Notes: generated by a model not told the origin, from the letters alone. A stretch of DNA of 64,000 nt from an uncultured Methylococcaceae bacterium (GCA_903928685.1 CAIYRS010000055.1:1-64000), one strand, 5' to 3'; shown: positions 26,296 through 35,810, counted from the stretch's first letter. Numbers and translations are program-made.

Positions 26296-27345
26296 ATGCA
26301 AGCAACCCTAGGCTATGCCGCACTAGACCACCAATCCCCGCTAGTCCCGTTTACCTTTAACAGACGCAACCCCAACCCCAACGATGTACAAATCGACATT
26401 TTATATTGCGGCGTTTGCCATTCTGATATTCACCAAACCCGCGACGAATGGGGCAACGCCAGTTTCCCCATGGTGCCTGGGCATGAAATTATCGGCAAAG
26501 TTATCGCCATTGGCAGCAACGTCACCGAATTTAGCATCGGCGAAACCGTTGGCGTCGGTTGCTTGGTAGACTCCTGCCGGACTTGCAGCGATTGCGAAGA
26601 ACATCTGGAACAATACTGCAACAACGCCACCTTTACCTACAACTGCCCCGACAAACAATCCGGCGGTAGCACCTACGGCGGCTATGCCACACAAATTGTT
26701 GTCAACAAAGATTTCGTACTACACGTTTCCGATAAGCTCGACCCAGCCGCCGCCGCACCCTTACTTTGTGCAGGCATCACCACTTACTCGCCTTTAACAC
26801 ATTGGCAAATAGGCCCCGGCGATAAAGTCGGCATTGTCGGCTTAGGTGGATTAGGCCACATGGGCGTTAAATTTGCCCATGCGATGGGAGCGGAAGTGGT
26901 GTTATTTACCACCTCCGTCGATAAAGTTGCCGATGGTTTGCGTTTGGGTGCCAGTGAAGTGGTAATCTCCAAAGACGAAGCCGCCATGGGCAAACACCTC
27001 GCCAGTTTTGACTTCATCTTAAACACCGTCGCAGCCGCCCATAATCTGGATGCTTACACCGCCTTATTAAAACGCGACGGCGTACTCTGTTTAGTCGGCG
27101 TACCCGACCAACCGCACCCATCACCCGCAATCGGACAATTGATTTTTAAACGCCGCAGCATTGTCGGCTCATTAATCGGCGGCATCAAAGAAACCCAAGA
27201 AATGCTGGATTTTTGCGCCGAACACCACATCACCTCCGATATTGAAATAATCCCCATGCAAGTCATCAACCAAGCCTATTCACGCATGTTAAAAAGCGAT
27301 GTTAAATATCGGTTTGTTATTGATATGGCGAGTTTGAAAAGTTAA
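26296..27345 (+). CDS. Zinc-dependent NAD(P) alcohol dehydrogenase (YahK/cinnamyl type)
   Basis: A 349-aa medium-chain dehydrogenase. The catalytic zinc ligands are in GVCHSD and GHEIIG, and the structural zinc is held by four cysteines in CRTCSDCEEHLEQYC. The nucleotide-binding loop is GLGGLGHMGVKFA. This motif set matches the YahK/CAD group, which is usually NADPH-dependent and reduces a range of aldehydes. It is a single-gene unit divergent from the small lipoprotein gene; the substrate cannot be told from sequence. Confidence 0.92.
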   Translation: MQATLGYAALDHQSPLVPFTFNRRNPNPNDVQIDILYCGVCHSDIHQTRDEWGNASFPMVPGHEIIGKVIAIGSNVTEFSIGETVGVGCLVDSCRTCSDCEEHLEQYCNNATFTYNCPDKQSGGSTYGGYATQIVVNKDFVLHVSDKLDPAAAAPLLCAGITTYSPLTHWQIGPGDKVGIVGLGGLGHMGVKFAHAMGAEVVLFTTSVDKVADGLRLGASEVVISKDEAAMGKHLASFDFILNTVAAAHNLDAYTALLKRDGVLCLVGVPDQPHPSPAIGQLIFKRRSIVGSLIGGIKETQEMLDFCAEHHITSDIEIIPMQVINQAYSRMLKSDVKYRFVIDMASLKS

Positions 27346-27487
27346 GCGGTAAACCGCAATAACCAACAGGAATTGCGCCATTTGGATACCTTCGATCATT
27401 CGGTGTAATAGACTGTCGTTCTTACGTCGTGCTTTTTGACGGTTATGGTAGATTGGTTAGTGCGTAGTCACCATCTACATGCGGAAC

Positions 27488-28771
27488 CTAAGAAAATCTC
27501 ACTAATAAATAAGCACTTTTTCGTTTCCCTCCTAACCACATTGAATGGATCTCAGAAAATGAAATATTATTTATAAAATTAGTTTCAAATTTTTTCATTA
27601 AAGGTGAATTAATATCCTCAATCGGTCTTTTTAAATTTAAATTTAAACGACGTTCATAGAAGGTATCTGAAATATTATTGACGGAATAGTCGGCCAACAT
27701 TGGGTCTGAGTAAGTCACTTTTTTGACTATATCCAATAATTCATGGCGAATACTTTGGCATGCAAGCTTCAAATGTAAAGTTAAAAAGCCGCTGTCTTCA
27801 ATAAATGGTGTGGGGGGATAATTACAATAGTGATGACCTGGATTGTAATGTATGGGTACCCGAGCTAAATGTGGTTTGCATAATGCCATGTTTGGTATAG
27901 CGTAATGACGTTGTTCTAATACGGGTAAATCAAAATTAAAATCGGGGTCGCCTTTCATCTGTACAATATCTAAACCCCGTGTAAAAACAACGTTATTTTT
28001 TTCACATTCTAACATTTCAAAAAAACTTAGGTTTGCATTCGGATGTGGTACTACGATTTCATCTACATCACAAACTAATGACCATTGATAATAAGCCTGT
28101 AAACCATTTGCCATGCCACTGATCAATTGTGCTCTGGCTTGGTCGTCATATTTAAGATCACTGCAACTAACTAAACCGCCTAAGTCGTATTGGTTAAAAG
28201 CTTTAGGCTTGGGTGTGATTACATAAATAGCTTTCGAGCCGACCAATTCAGAATAATAACGGTAAAAGTAAGGAAACCATGCACCGGAATCATTTGCGTA
28301 GGTAATAACACATAATTTAGCGGTGGGAGGGGTTTTTCTTTTTTGTGGGGAAATCATTTCAGGTTTAGGTTTTATGGCGGCCAATTGGTTTGGACTTAAT
28401 ATGTTACTGATGTACTTCCTTTTTTGATTTTCATTTAGCGTAAAAAATGCAAAGAAAAGATTTACGGGATTAGATGTTTTTAGTTTAAATTCAATTTCTT
28501 GGTAATTTGCGGTCACTGATAAAGTTGCCTTGCCTTCGGTAAGTGATAACGTCGTAACATCCACCAACGTGTTAAAAGAAAAGCTAAAAAATATGGTATT
28601 TTCTGGCTGTTCTTTTGGGGGCGATGTAAAACCTTGAGCAATAACTATGTTGCCAACACAAATAGTAACTACAGGGTATGACGCCTTTTCATCAATATTG
28701 CCATTAATTTTTATCCAACCTTTGGCCGTTTTTCCCGTTAAATTGGACAATAAGCCTCTTAATTTCAACAT
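27488..28771 (-). CDS. Glycosyltransferase, GT2/GT92-like with N-terminal beta domain
   Basis: A 427-aa protein. The first 130 residues look like a beta-rich accessory domain (alternating hydrophobic strands, e.g. YPVVTICVGNIVIAQGF). The catalytic part begins at KLCVITYANDSGAWFPYFYRYY, reminiscent of DUF23/GT92-type transferases, and contains a DxD-like WSLVCDVDEIVV motif. It is AT-rich relative to neighbours and stands alone, divergent from the hotdog protein. The transferred sugar and acceptor are unknown; surface polysaccharide is a guess. Confidence 0.6.
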   Translation of the reverse strand: MLKLRGLLSNLTGKTAKGWIKINGNIDEKASYPVVTICVGNIVIAQGFTSPPKEQPENTIFFSFSFNTLVDVTTLSLTEGKATLSVTANYQEIEFKLKTSNPVNLFFAFFTLNENQKRKYISNILSPNQLAAIKPKPEMISPQKRKTPPTAKLCVITYANDSGAWFPYFYRYYSELVGSKAIYVITPKPKAFNQYDLGGLVSCSDLKYDDQARAQLISGMANGLQAYYQWSLVCDVDEIVVPHPNANLSFFEMLECEKNNVVFTRGLDIVQMKGDPDFNFDLPVLEQRHYAIPNMALCKPHLARVPIHYNPGHHYCNYPPTPFIEDSGFLTLHLKLACQSIRHELLDIVKKVTYSDPMLADYSVNNISDTFYERRLNLNLKRPIEDINSPLMKKFETNFINNISFSEIHSMWLGGKRKSAYLLVRFS

Positions 28772-28952
28772 ACTTGAATATTCAATTGTGTAAGTAGTAA
28801 GTAGTGTTTTTAAATTTTTGCCAAAATTGTTACAGTCTCGATTAGTATAGCTATTATTTAAAGTACATGCTTTTGCTATCGATGTACTTAATATTAATTC
28901 TGTTGGATGACACTTAAATTACATAAATCGGACTTAACAGGGTCATTATACA

Positions 28953-29885
28953 TTGAAAGAACGTCTCTTTACCTTTGAACAAATTCACATTGAAGTGGCG
29001 CGCAATGCGTCGGATGACTTCAACTTATTTCATGACAAACACAAATGGTTGGAAATTACCCATAACCCGTTTAAGGGGCCGATTGTGTTGGGTTTTCAGT
29101 TAAATACCTTAATTGAATACCAAATGCGTTTGTATCGTGAGGCTAATCATGAAGACCGCATCATCGCCGACAAGCAATTGCGCTTTAGTAATTACCAGAC
29201 GATTTTTGTTAACGCCTTAAGGCCGCGCCAAGAATTGTCTTTGGATATTAAAAAAACCCTGATTAATACCATCCCTGATCTGACCTTGACCAATCGGGTG
29301 ACGATAAAATCGCAAGGCAAAACGGTTTTGCTGGGGTACAAGAAAGAATCAACCAAACCCTTGTTTTTGGCGGATACCGATTTAAGTGGCGTACCCGATT
29401 TGGAAACCTTGCCCGATAAAAGCATCGTGCCGAATACCGATTATTTCTTAAAAAGAAAATGGATGCACAATGGCAATGTGAAGAATTTCTTGTCAGGCTC
29501 TTTAGCCGAGCAATCGGATTATTTTGACGATCTGGCGCATATCGCCAATTATCCAGAAATCTTCCCATGCAGTCTGACATCAGGCGTGTTGCTGGAAAAA
29601 GCCCAGTTGGAAAACCATAATTTCAAAATGAACCCGATGGTGTATACCTCGCACGATATTTCCATCGACCGTTTTTTGCTCAAGCAAATTAAAAACAGCG
29701 ATAAGGTTTATATTCTGGTGAAGCAACTGCCAGAAAATAAAAACAACACCTTAAATAACAGCGCTGTTTTGTTACGCACCTACGAATGCTATGGATTGTT
29801 GGCAAATAAAGAAGTGTTGTTTCGGATAAAACTCAACTTAGCACCGCTGGAAGAGATTTTAAAAAACGTCCGCAGCGCTGTTTAG
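28953..29885 (+). CDS. MaoC-like/hotdog fold protein
   Basis: A 310-aa protein whose N-terminus has NASDDFNLFHDKHKW and FKGPIVLGFQL, the hydratase-2 style Asp-x4-His and downstream Gly-Pro-Ile-Val pattern of MaoC-domain proteins. Its length suggests a double hotdog. The start is a TTG with only a weak ribosome site; no better start is seen. Substrate unknown: enoyl-CoA or acyl-ACP hydration or thioesterase-like binding is plausible. It is alone in its transcription unit. Confidence 0.55.
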   Translation: MKERLFTFEQIHIEVARNASDDFNLFHDKHKWLEITHNPFKGPIVLGFQLNTLIEYQMRLYREANHEDRIIADKQLRFSNYQTIFVNALRPRQELSLDIKKTLINTIPDLTLTNRVTIKSQGKTVLLGYKKESTKPLFLADTDLSGVPDLETLPDKSIVPNTDYFLKRKWMHNGNVKNFLSGSLAEQSDYFDDLAHIANYPEIFPCSLTSGVLLEKAQLENHNFKMNPMVYTSHDISIDRFLLKQIKNSDKVYILVKQLPENKNNTLNNSAVLLRTYECYGLLANKEVLFRIKLNLAPLEEILKNVRSAV

Positions 29886-30292
29886 GTTAGTATGGCTGCA
29901 ATATCATTTGAAGTTGGTATTTAAAACCGATTTTGATTGTTGTTGTCGTGAAGTTGGTTTAATTACTTTTAAAATCAAATTTTTAAAAAACTCATAAAAC
30001 ACCTGTTGTAGGGTGCAATAGGCGATAGCCGTATTGCACCGCATGTTGGCTTTCAAGCATCCGGCGCATTACGCTATCGCTAATACGCCCTACGGTATTT
30101 TTATCTTTTTGAAATTAAAGGTATAAGTCCTTAACTTAATGGCAGTGATGCCGGAGTAAGGGAGCGATAGAAATAAAATAAGATTCTCCTGATTTCCCCA
30201 AGATAGCCTCATCGGCCTGTATTGCGCTTTTCTCAAGTGTTGTGCCTTTCGATCAGATATTCCTGATAGCAAACACCACACAGAGCCGCATT
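29886..30292. other. Intergenic region with GTAGGGTGCAATA repeat
   Basis: Four hundred nucleotides with one recognisable element (30008-30093), then AT-rich sequence leading to the methyltransferase start. No gene is apparent. Confidence 0.6.
30008..30093. repeat. GTAGGGTGCAATA palindromic repeat, copy 2
   Basis: The outer arms GTAGGG.. and ..CGCCCTAC and inner arms GGTGCAATA/TATTGCACC make a nested hairpin. It matches 25531-25610 over most of its length. Confidence 0.8.
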
Positions 30293-30946
30293 ATGCTAGG
30301 TTATAGCGTCAAATTTGAAACCGTCACCGTCGGCGGTTTTCCTTACCAAATCCGTTCCTTAGCGGATCTTCAACAATACGCCGACCCTTTTGGGGAAGCG
30401 GCAAAAATGGGTATTTCTTCTGCCAGTTGGCCGTTGTTTGGGCATTTATGGCCTTCGGCGCGGATATTGGCGCAAACCATGCACAGCTTTGATATTGCCG
30501 GAAAACGTATCTTAGAAATTGGTGCGGGTTTGGCCTTAGCTAGTTTGGTGGTGCAGCGGCGGGAAGGCAATATGACAGTGACGGATTGGCATCCGTTAAG
30601 CCATACGTTTTTAAAAGCCAATGCGTTATTAAATGCTTTGCCGCCGATGAATTACCAAGCGGGTAATTGGGCGGCGGAGAATCCTGCTTTAGGCGAGTTT
30701 GATTTGATTATCGGCAGCGACATCCTCTACGAACGCCAACATCCCGAACAACTGGCGATGTTTATTGACCGTCATGCGGCGGCTTCTGCTGAAATTATGA
30801 TTGTTGATCCGGATCGTGGTAATCGCGTGGGCTTTTGTAAGGCGATGGCGAAATTAGGTTACGATTTTACCTCGCGTACCGCCGACCGTTTTGTTGAAAA
30901 TGGTGATGCGTATAAAGGGCGGTTTTTGTTGTTTAGCCAAGCTTAG
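30293..30946 (+). CDS. Class I SAM-dependent methyltransferase (lysine-methyltransferase-like)
   Basis: A 217-aa protein starting at ATG 30293; a GTG at 30242 is less likely. Motif I is ILEIGAGLALASLVV and is followed by VTDWHPL, and FDLIIGSDILYE forms the motif IV region. The combination of a Trp-Pro segment (SASWPLFGHLWP) before motif I and D-I-L-Y-E resembles the METTL21/Nnt1-type protein-lysine methyltransferase family. The target is unknown. It is a single-gene unit. Confidence 0.75.
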   Translation: MLGYSVKFETVTVGGFPYQIRSLADLQQYADPFGEAAKMGISSASWPLFGHLWPSARILAQTMHSFDIAGKRILEIGAGLALASLVVQRREGNMTVTDWHPLSHTFLKANALLNALPPMNYQAGNWAAENPALGEFDLIIGSDILYERQHPEQLAMFIDRHAAASAEIMIVDPDRGNRVGFCKAMAKLGYDFTSRTADRFVENGDAYKGRFLLFSQA

Positions 30947-31049
30947 GATTTTTAAATAACTGATGTTACGCACTCACTTTTTGCGAGACGAAAATAAATA
31001 ATAATGAATCGCTATCGCGATGTTTATTAAATCGGGTTCTCGCACCCGA

Positions 31050-31225
31050 AGGCGAGTTACTTTCTTTTGCGCCGCCAAAAGCAAGTAACCAAAGAAAAGG
31101 CGGCCCGATTACCGCTCATGTCTTGCGCTCCTCACATTTGTCGGGGGACGGCAGAATGGGCTTCCTGCCCATCTGCCGCCGTGCGGCTTCCCTGCCGCAC
31201 CCCTTCGGGCTATTCCCGACAAATG
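31050..31225. repeat. Composite multi-hairpin dispersed repeat
   Basis: A GAGTTACTTTCTTTTGCG block, then AAGGCGGCCCG, then a long-range CATTTGTCGGG/CCCGACAAATG stem enclosing two strong hairpins. I recall similar TTACTTTCTTTTGCGCCGCC blocks as dispersed repeats in other proteobacterial genomes; that recollection is not verified here. Confidence 0.6.
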
Positions 31226-31350
31226 CTGCGGTGCTCGACGCGGCAAACGGGAGAAAAACACGTTACGGCGTAACGTCAGTAAATTACCAAATGCCAGACC
31301 TTTCATGTCTCGTAGGTACATAGTTGCATGACATTTTTTGTGGCGCAGGG

Positions 31351-31371
31351 CGGGCAAGATGCCCGCGCTCC
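31351..31371. repeat. CGGGCAnGATGCCCGCGCTCC element, copy 1
   Basis: Small hairpin with arms CGGGCA/TGCCCG followed by CGCTCC. The second copy lies at 35191-35211 with one base difference in the loop. Confidence 0.7.
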
Positions 31372-31458
31372 TTTAGCATACCTAAACTTAACGGCATTGA
31401 TTCCAAACCCCATCCCGCCAGTTTTTCGTGTTTTTTCGTGTCGTTCGTGGACAAAAAG

Positions 31459-34400
31459 CTATTTATCAACCCTACCAACGTGCCAACGGGCAAACCGCAC
31501 CAGCAACAAAGGCATCAACAGTAAGTTTAAAATGGTTGATGATGCCAAGCCGCCGATAATAATCGCCGCCATCGGTCCCATAATTTCCCGCCCTGGGTTA
31601 TCGCTATCAAACGCAATCGGTAGCATCGCCAATGCAGTCACTAAGGCCGTCATTAAAATCGACGGTAAACGTTGTTGTGCACCTGCCAACGCGGTTTCTA
31701 AATGCCAAAGTTTGCCTTCGCTTTCTAGCAAATGCTGATAATGCGATAGCAACATGATGCTATTGCGGACGGTAATGCCGAACAAGGTAATAAAGCCCAC
31801 CACCGAACCTACCGATAAGCTGGCATCGGTGATTAATACCGCTGCCACGCCGCCGATTAAGGCGAAGGGTAAATTCACCAAAGTCAGCAACACATGCCGG
31901 AAATTGCCGATGGCTATAAAAATCAGCAACAACACGCCAGCACCCGCCAATAAGGCGTGTAAGATCAAGTCATCGCGGGCTTTGGCTTGTTCTAATGCGG
32001 CACCGGTATATTCGGGGTAAGTGTCTTTGGGGAATTGCACTTTGCTGTCCACCTTGGCTTTCAGCTCTGCCATAAAACTGCCAAAGTCACGGCCTTCGAT
32101 ATTACAGGTGACGGTTTGTCGGCGTTGTCCGCCTTGGTGCAGAATGTTGTAGCGGCTGCTATCAAAGCGGACTTCCGCTACTTGTTGCAAACTGATTAAG
32201 CCGCCGTTGTTGGTGCGGATGGGTAATTGGCCGATAAACTCAGGCAGTTGCCGATATTTGCTGTCGATGGTGACGGCAATATCTAAAGTTTTGCCCGCAT
32301 AAATTTGCTTGCCGACTACTTTGGTTTCATAAGCGCTTTGCAATAAATCGGTGATTTGCTGCGGTTGTACGCCGTATAAACTCAATTGCGGCAAATGCAG
32401 TTGCACATGCAGCATCGGTGCAGCAGGGGATGAGCGTAATTGCACATTGTCTGCGCCTGCTATATCTGCCATCACTTCGGCTACATCGCTAGCGGCATTA
32501 TCCAATTCGCTTAAATCCGTGCCGTAGATATTGACTACGACTGGCGAGGTGTAGCCGGAGATAGTTTCATCAACCCGTTCGGTTAAAAACGTGTTGGCTT
32601 CGGAATTGATGCCCGGAAACTGCTCTAACAGCTCGCGCAGGGCATCCAAAAGAGTTTGCTGTTGTTTGCCGGATAAGGGTTGTAGGCGCACTTCGTATTC
32701 ACTGTAATGGCTGCCGTAAGTGTCCGCACCACGTTCCGCGCGGCCTGCCCATTGCGATACCGTTTGCACGCCGGGTATTTTCAGGATTTCGTTGGTGAGT
32801 AATGTGCCAATCCGTAGTGATTCCGCTAACGATGTGCCAGGAATGCTGCTGGTATGGACAATAAAATGGCCTTCGCGCAATTCGGGTAAGAATTTGCTGG
32901 GTTGTTGCATGAGCGCAGCTATACCCAAGCCGCAAACCACTAAGCTGGCGACAACGGCGGTTTTAAAATGGCGGTTGGTGGCGAGCGCTAAGCGGCGGTA
33001 AATCGGTAACAAAAAATTGATGACTGGCGGTTGCTGTTGGCTTTCATCCGTCTTGCCCAGCAGCATATAGCACAGGGCAGGGGTTAAGGTGAGGGCGACC
33101 AGCAATGAGGTTAAGATCGCCAAGATATAGGAACAACCTAAGGGCGCGAATAAGCGTCCGGCAACGCCGCTTAAGGTCAGCAGCGGTACAAACACCAAAG
33201 CGACGATAAAACTGGCGTAAACCACCGAGCTACGCACTTCCAAAGAGGCTTTGTAAACCACGTCGGCGACGGGCAACGGGGTTGGCAAACGGCGGTTTTC
33301 GCGCAAGCGCCGAAAAATGTTTTCGGTATCGATAATGGCATCATCCACCACTTCGCCCAAGGCAATCGCCAAACCGCCCAGCACCATAATGTTGAGGTTA
33401 ACGCCCGTTGCCAATAACACCATTACCGCACCAATCAGCGACACCGGAATGGCGATGGCGGAAATAAACGCGGTGCGGACATTAAATAAAAATACATATA
33501 AAACGATCAGCACAAACAAGCCGCCCAGTAACAAATGACCGGATAAGATGCTGTGCGAGCGTTCGATATAATCGGCAGGGCGGAATAAATGCGGGTAAAA
33601 ATTTAGCCCAGAGCGTTTAAAAACGGGCTCTAGTTCTTGTAAGGCTTGTTCGACTTGTTTGGAAACCGTTAAGGTGTTGGCGTCGTATTGGCCTATCACC
33701 ATCATGACAATGCCGGGTTTGCCCATGATTTGCGCCGCGCCAATGGCGGGTTCTGGGGCATATTGCACGCTGGCGATGTCGCCGATTTTGATGCGCCGAT
33801 CGGGATTGGGCAAATTCAACAGCATTTCTTTGAATTCATCCGGCGTGTGTGCTTGCCCGCTAATTTGCAAGCTAAAACGTTGGTTGTCGTTTTCAAGAAA
33901 ACCGCCGCCGTGGGTGTTGGTTTGTGCGCTGACTGAGGCAAGCACTTCATCCATCGACACCTCAAACAAGCGCAGTTTGATGGGATCAACTTGTATTTGT
34001 AGCTGGCGGATGTCACCACCAAAGACATTCACATCGGCAACCCCAGGCACTGCCATTAAACGCGGCACTACTAGCCAATCCACCAAGCTGCGTAATGCCA
34101 GTTGGTCTTGGTTGTTATCGCTTAAGCCAATGGTCATCACGGTGGCGGATGACGATGATAACGGCACGACAACTGGGGTGATGAACGGCGGCAATTGGGC
34201 GGAGATACCTGCTAAGCGTTCGCTGATTAATTGGCGGTTGAGGTAAATGTCGCTGTGTTCCACAAAGGTGGCGGTGATAATCGATAAGCCTTGGATGGAT
34301 TCGGAGCGGACGGTTTCTAAGCCAATCAAGCCGCTGATAGCGGTTTCTATCGGGCGGGTAACCAAAACTTCAACTTGTTCAGTAGATAATCCGGGCGATT

Positions 34401-34554
34401 CGGTTTGGATTATCACCCGTTTGGGGGAAAATTCGGGGAAGATGTCTAGCCCCGCCTGGCTGAAGCGGTAGCTGCCATACAGCAAAATCAACACCGCCAG
34501 CGCGACGATGATATGACAAAAGCGGATAGAAAAGCGGACTAAACCAGCAAGCAT
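31459..34554 (-). CDS. RND efflux transporter, CzcA/CusA (heavy-metal) type, orphan
   Basis: A 1031-aa inner-membrane pump protein when started at ATG 34554; an upstream extension to 34686 would run into a dispersed repeat. The opening FPEFSPKRVIIQTESPGLSTEQVE, GLIGLETVRSES, the TM4 region GEVVDDAIIDTENIFRRL and the FLPELREGHFIVHT segment after TM7 are HME-RND signatures. Two large periplasmic loops and about 12 helices fit the family length. Unusually, no membrane-fusion protein or outer-membrane partner is adjacent. Metal specificity cannot be read by eye. Confidence 0.88.
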   Translation of the reverse strand: MLAGLVRFSIRFCHIIVALAVLILLYGSYRFSQAGLDIFPEFSPKRVIIQTESPGLSTEQVEVLVTRPIETAISGLIGLETVRSESIQGLSIITATFVEHSDIYLNRQLISERLAGISAQLPPFITPVVVPLSSSSATVMTIGLSDNNQDQLALRSLVDWLVVPRLMAVPGVADVNVFGGDIRQLQIQVDPIKLRLFEVSMDEVLASVSAQTNTHGGGFLENDNQRFSLQISGQAHTPDEFKEMLLNLPNPDRRIKIGDIASVQYAPEPAIGAAQIMGKPGIVMMVIGQYDANTLTVSKQVEQALQELEPVFKRSGLNFYPHLFRPADYIERSHSILSGHLLLGGLFVLIVLYVFLFNVRTAFISAIAIPVSLIGAVMVLLATGVNLNIMVLGGLAIALGEVVDDAIIDTENIFRRLRENRRLPTPLPVADVVYKASLEVRSSVVYASFIVALVFVPLLTLSGVAGRLFAPLGCSYILAILTSLLVALTLTPALCYMLLGKTDESQQQPPVINFLLPIYRRLALATNRHFKTAVVASLVVCGLGIAALMQQPSKFLPELREGHFIVHTSSIPGTSLAESLRIGTLLTNEILKIPGVQTVSQWAGRAERGADTYGSHYSEYEVRLQPLSGKQQQTLLDALRELLEQFPGINSEANTFLTERVDETISGYTSPVVVNIYGTDLSELDNAASDVAEVMADIAGADNVQLRSSPAAPMLHVQLHLPQLSLYGVQPQQITDLLQSAYETKVVGKQIYAGKTLDIAVTIDSKYRQLPEFIGQLPIRTNNGGLISLQQVAEVRFDSSRYNILHQGGQRRQTVTCNIEGRDFGSFMAELKAKVDSKVQFPKDTYPEYTGAALEQAKARDDLILHALLAGAGVLLLIFIAIGNFRHVLLTLVNLPFALIGGVAAVLITDASLSVGSVVGFITLFGITVRNSIMLLSHYQHLLESEGKLWHLETALAGAQQRLPSILMTALVTALAMLPIAFDSDNPGREIMGPMAAIIIGGLASSTILNLLLMPLLLVRFARWHVGRVDK

Positions 34555-34643
34555 TGGGATTTTTTGGGTTGGTGGCGGTGAGTTGTAGGGTACGCTGTGC
34601 GTACCTTTGTTTATTGATTTTTTTGTCGAGTCAATCAGATTCC

Positions 34644-34671
34644 GTAGGGGCGGGCGGCTGTCCGCCTTTTT
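34644..34671. repeat. GTAGGGGCGGGCGGCTGTCCGCC element, copy 1
   Basis: Hairpin with GGCGGG(C)GG and CCGCC arms, ending in T5, between the RND gene start and the ASCH-like gene. Related copies are at 58390-58469 and 63947-63975. Confidence 0.75.
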
Positions 34672-34741
34672 TAGAGTTCGTACCAAATCCTACCGCTCGC
34701 CGCTACGAAAATAATACTGACAATTCAACATTGACCGAGTA

Positions 34742-35098
34742 CTAAGCTTGTATTCCAGAACTAGACAGTTGGCTTTCTGGGGCAAAACTATGCACCCATA
34801 CCAAACTATCTTCATCCCAATCCATCCCTGTGTGCATCCGTAAAATGATGTCTTTATACAAGGCCAAGTTTGGATAGCCTTCGGCTTGTGCTTCGGTATC
34901 GCCCATGTCACCTAGGCGTTCGCGGTGCAAATCGGTGATAACAAACGATTGGTTTTCCAAAACAAAGCTTTCGCCTGGATAACCATAAACGCCATTCCGG
35001 CGTTGTTGGTTTTTTTGTCCATTAATGACGGCAGCCACTAATTTAGGGTGGGTGACTAAGCGGTCTATGGAGCAGGTTTTATCAGGGAAATCGGTCAT
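34742..35098 (-). CDS. ASCH-domain-like small protein
   Basis: A 118-aa protein (ATG 35098; 122 aa if the ATG at 35110 is used). The sequence around KLVAAVINGQKNQQRRNGVYGYPGE and VITDLHRERLGDM resembles ASCH/PUA-like RNA-binding small proteins, many of which handle modified nucleosides. There is no signal peptide or membrane segment. It lies alone between two repeats, same strand as the RND pump but separated from it. Function unproved. Confidence 0.55.
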   Translation of the reverse strand: MTDFPDKTCSIDRLVTHPKLVAAVINGQKNQQRRNGVYGYPGESFVLENQSFVITDLHRERLGDMGDTEAQAEGYPNLALYKDIILRMHTGMDWDEDSLVWVHSFAPESQLSSSGIQA

Positions 35099-35190
35099 TG
35101 CTAAGTCCATGCAGAGTGAATTCCGGCATTATATACGTTGGGCGGTTTGGTTTTCGGTTTTTGGGGTTTGGTTAGCTTGATTGTATTTGG

Positions 35191-35211
35191 CGGGCAGGAT
35201 GCCCGCGCTCC
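35191..35211. repeat. CGGGCAnGATGCCCGCGCTCC element, copy 2
   Basis: Matches 31351-31371 with a single base change in the loop. Next to it lies the perfect palindrome at 35226. Confidence 0.7.
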
Positions 35212-35225
35212 AAAGTAGGCGTGTT

Positions 35226-35251
35226 GGAGTCCAAAACATGTTTTGGACTCC
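35226..35251. repeat. GGAGTCCAAAAC palindrome, copy 3 (perfect)
   Basis: A perfect 26-bp palindrome, GGAGTCCAAAACA joined to its complement. It lies 29 nt beyond the stop of the last Mla-operon gene and could serve as its terminator-like hairpin. Confidence 0.85.
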
Positions 35252-35279
35252 TAAATCTGGCTTTGGGTGGCATAAGGCT

Positions 35280-35810
35280 TTATTTGTTGAGTTTTTCCAG
35301 CCAGCTATTGAGCTGTTGCACGGCTTGTTTGCTTAATTCGGCAAAGGCGGTTACTGCGCCATCGGCGTTGGCGCTGGTGGTGTTCAGTTGTAAGGCGAAT
35401 TGTTTGTTGGCGAGCACTTGGCTTTGGTTGTTGTCGTAAGCATGGGCGTTAAAGCGCATGACGGCGCGGGCAGTGTTTGGGCTGGTGAATTGTTGTTCAA
35501 ATTCCAGTATTTCAATCGTCACAGGATAAGGGGTGTTGATGCCCGCTGCGGTTAAGCGTTGTTGCAATAGCGCAGGTGGTGGGGCTAGCCATTTGTCCAA
35601 ATTGTAATAACGGACTTGGGTGGGGTTTTGGTATAGCAAGCGGTAATGGATGCGGTTATCGCGTAACCATTCTGGGGCGGTGACGGTAATGGTGCTGGCG
35701 GTTAGCTGGGCGTTGCTGTCTGCCAAGCCCAAATCGTGCAAGTTTGTCGGGCTAATAGTTTGACTACAAGCGCTTAATAATACGCTGAAGACGAGAAGCA
35801 GGGTTTTCAT
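35280..35810 (-). CDS. ABC transport auxiliary lipoprotein (PqiC/LptE-like fold)
   Basis: A 176-aa lipoprotein with the lipobox LLSAC and a domain containing LHDLGLADSN, TAPEWLRDNRIHYRLLY and YYNLDKWLAPPPALLQQRL, the pattern of the ABC-type auxiliary component (PqiC-like) family. These outer-membrane lipoproteins pair with MCE proteins. It overlaps the MlaD-like gene by 4 nt and completes the operon, in place of MlaC/MlaB. Confidence 0.8.
   Translation of the reverse strand: MKTLLLVFSVLLSACSQTISPTNLHDLGLADSNAQLTASTITVTAPEWLRDNRIHYRLLYQNPTQVRYYNLDKWLAPPPALLQQRLTAAGINTPYPVTIEILEFEQQFTSPNTARAVMRFNAHAYDNNQSQVLANKQFALQLNTTSANADGAVTAFAELSKQAVQQLNSWLEKLNK

Larger units (their letters stand above)
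30947..31458. other. Intergenic region full of hairpins
   Basis: About 510 nt without a credible gene. GTTACTTTCTTTTG.. and CAAAAGCAAGTAAC arms lie at 31050-31090. CATTTGTCGGG (31136-31146) is complementary to CCCGACAAATG (31215-31225), enclosing two further GC-rich hairpins (CGGCAG..CTGCCG and GTGCGGC..GCCGCAC). A CGGGCAAGATGCCCGCGCTCC element is at 31351-31371. Confidence 0.7.

Noticed and set aside
34555-34686. N-terminal extension of the RND pump
   Set aside because: The extra 44 residues are encoded by a dispersed repeat and low-complexity sequence; family proteins start near the ATG at 34554.
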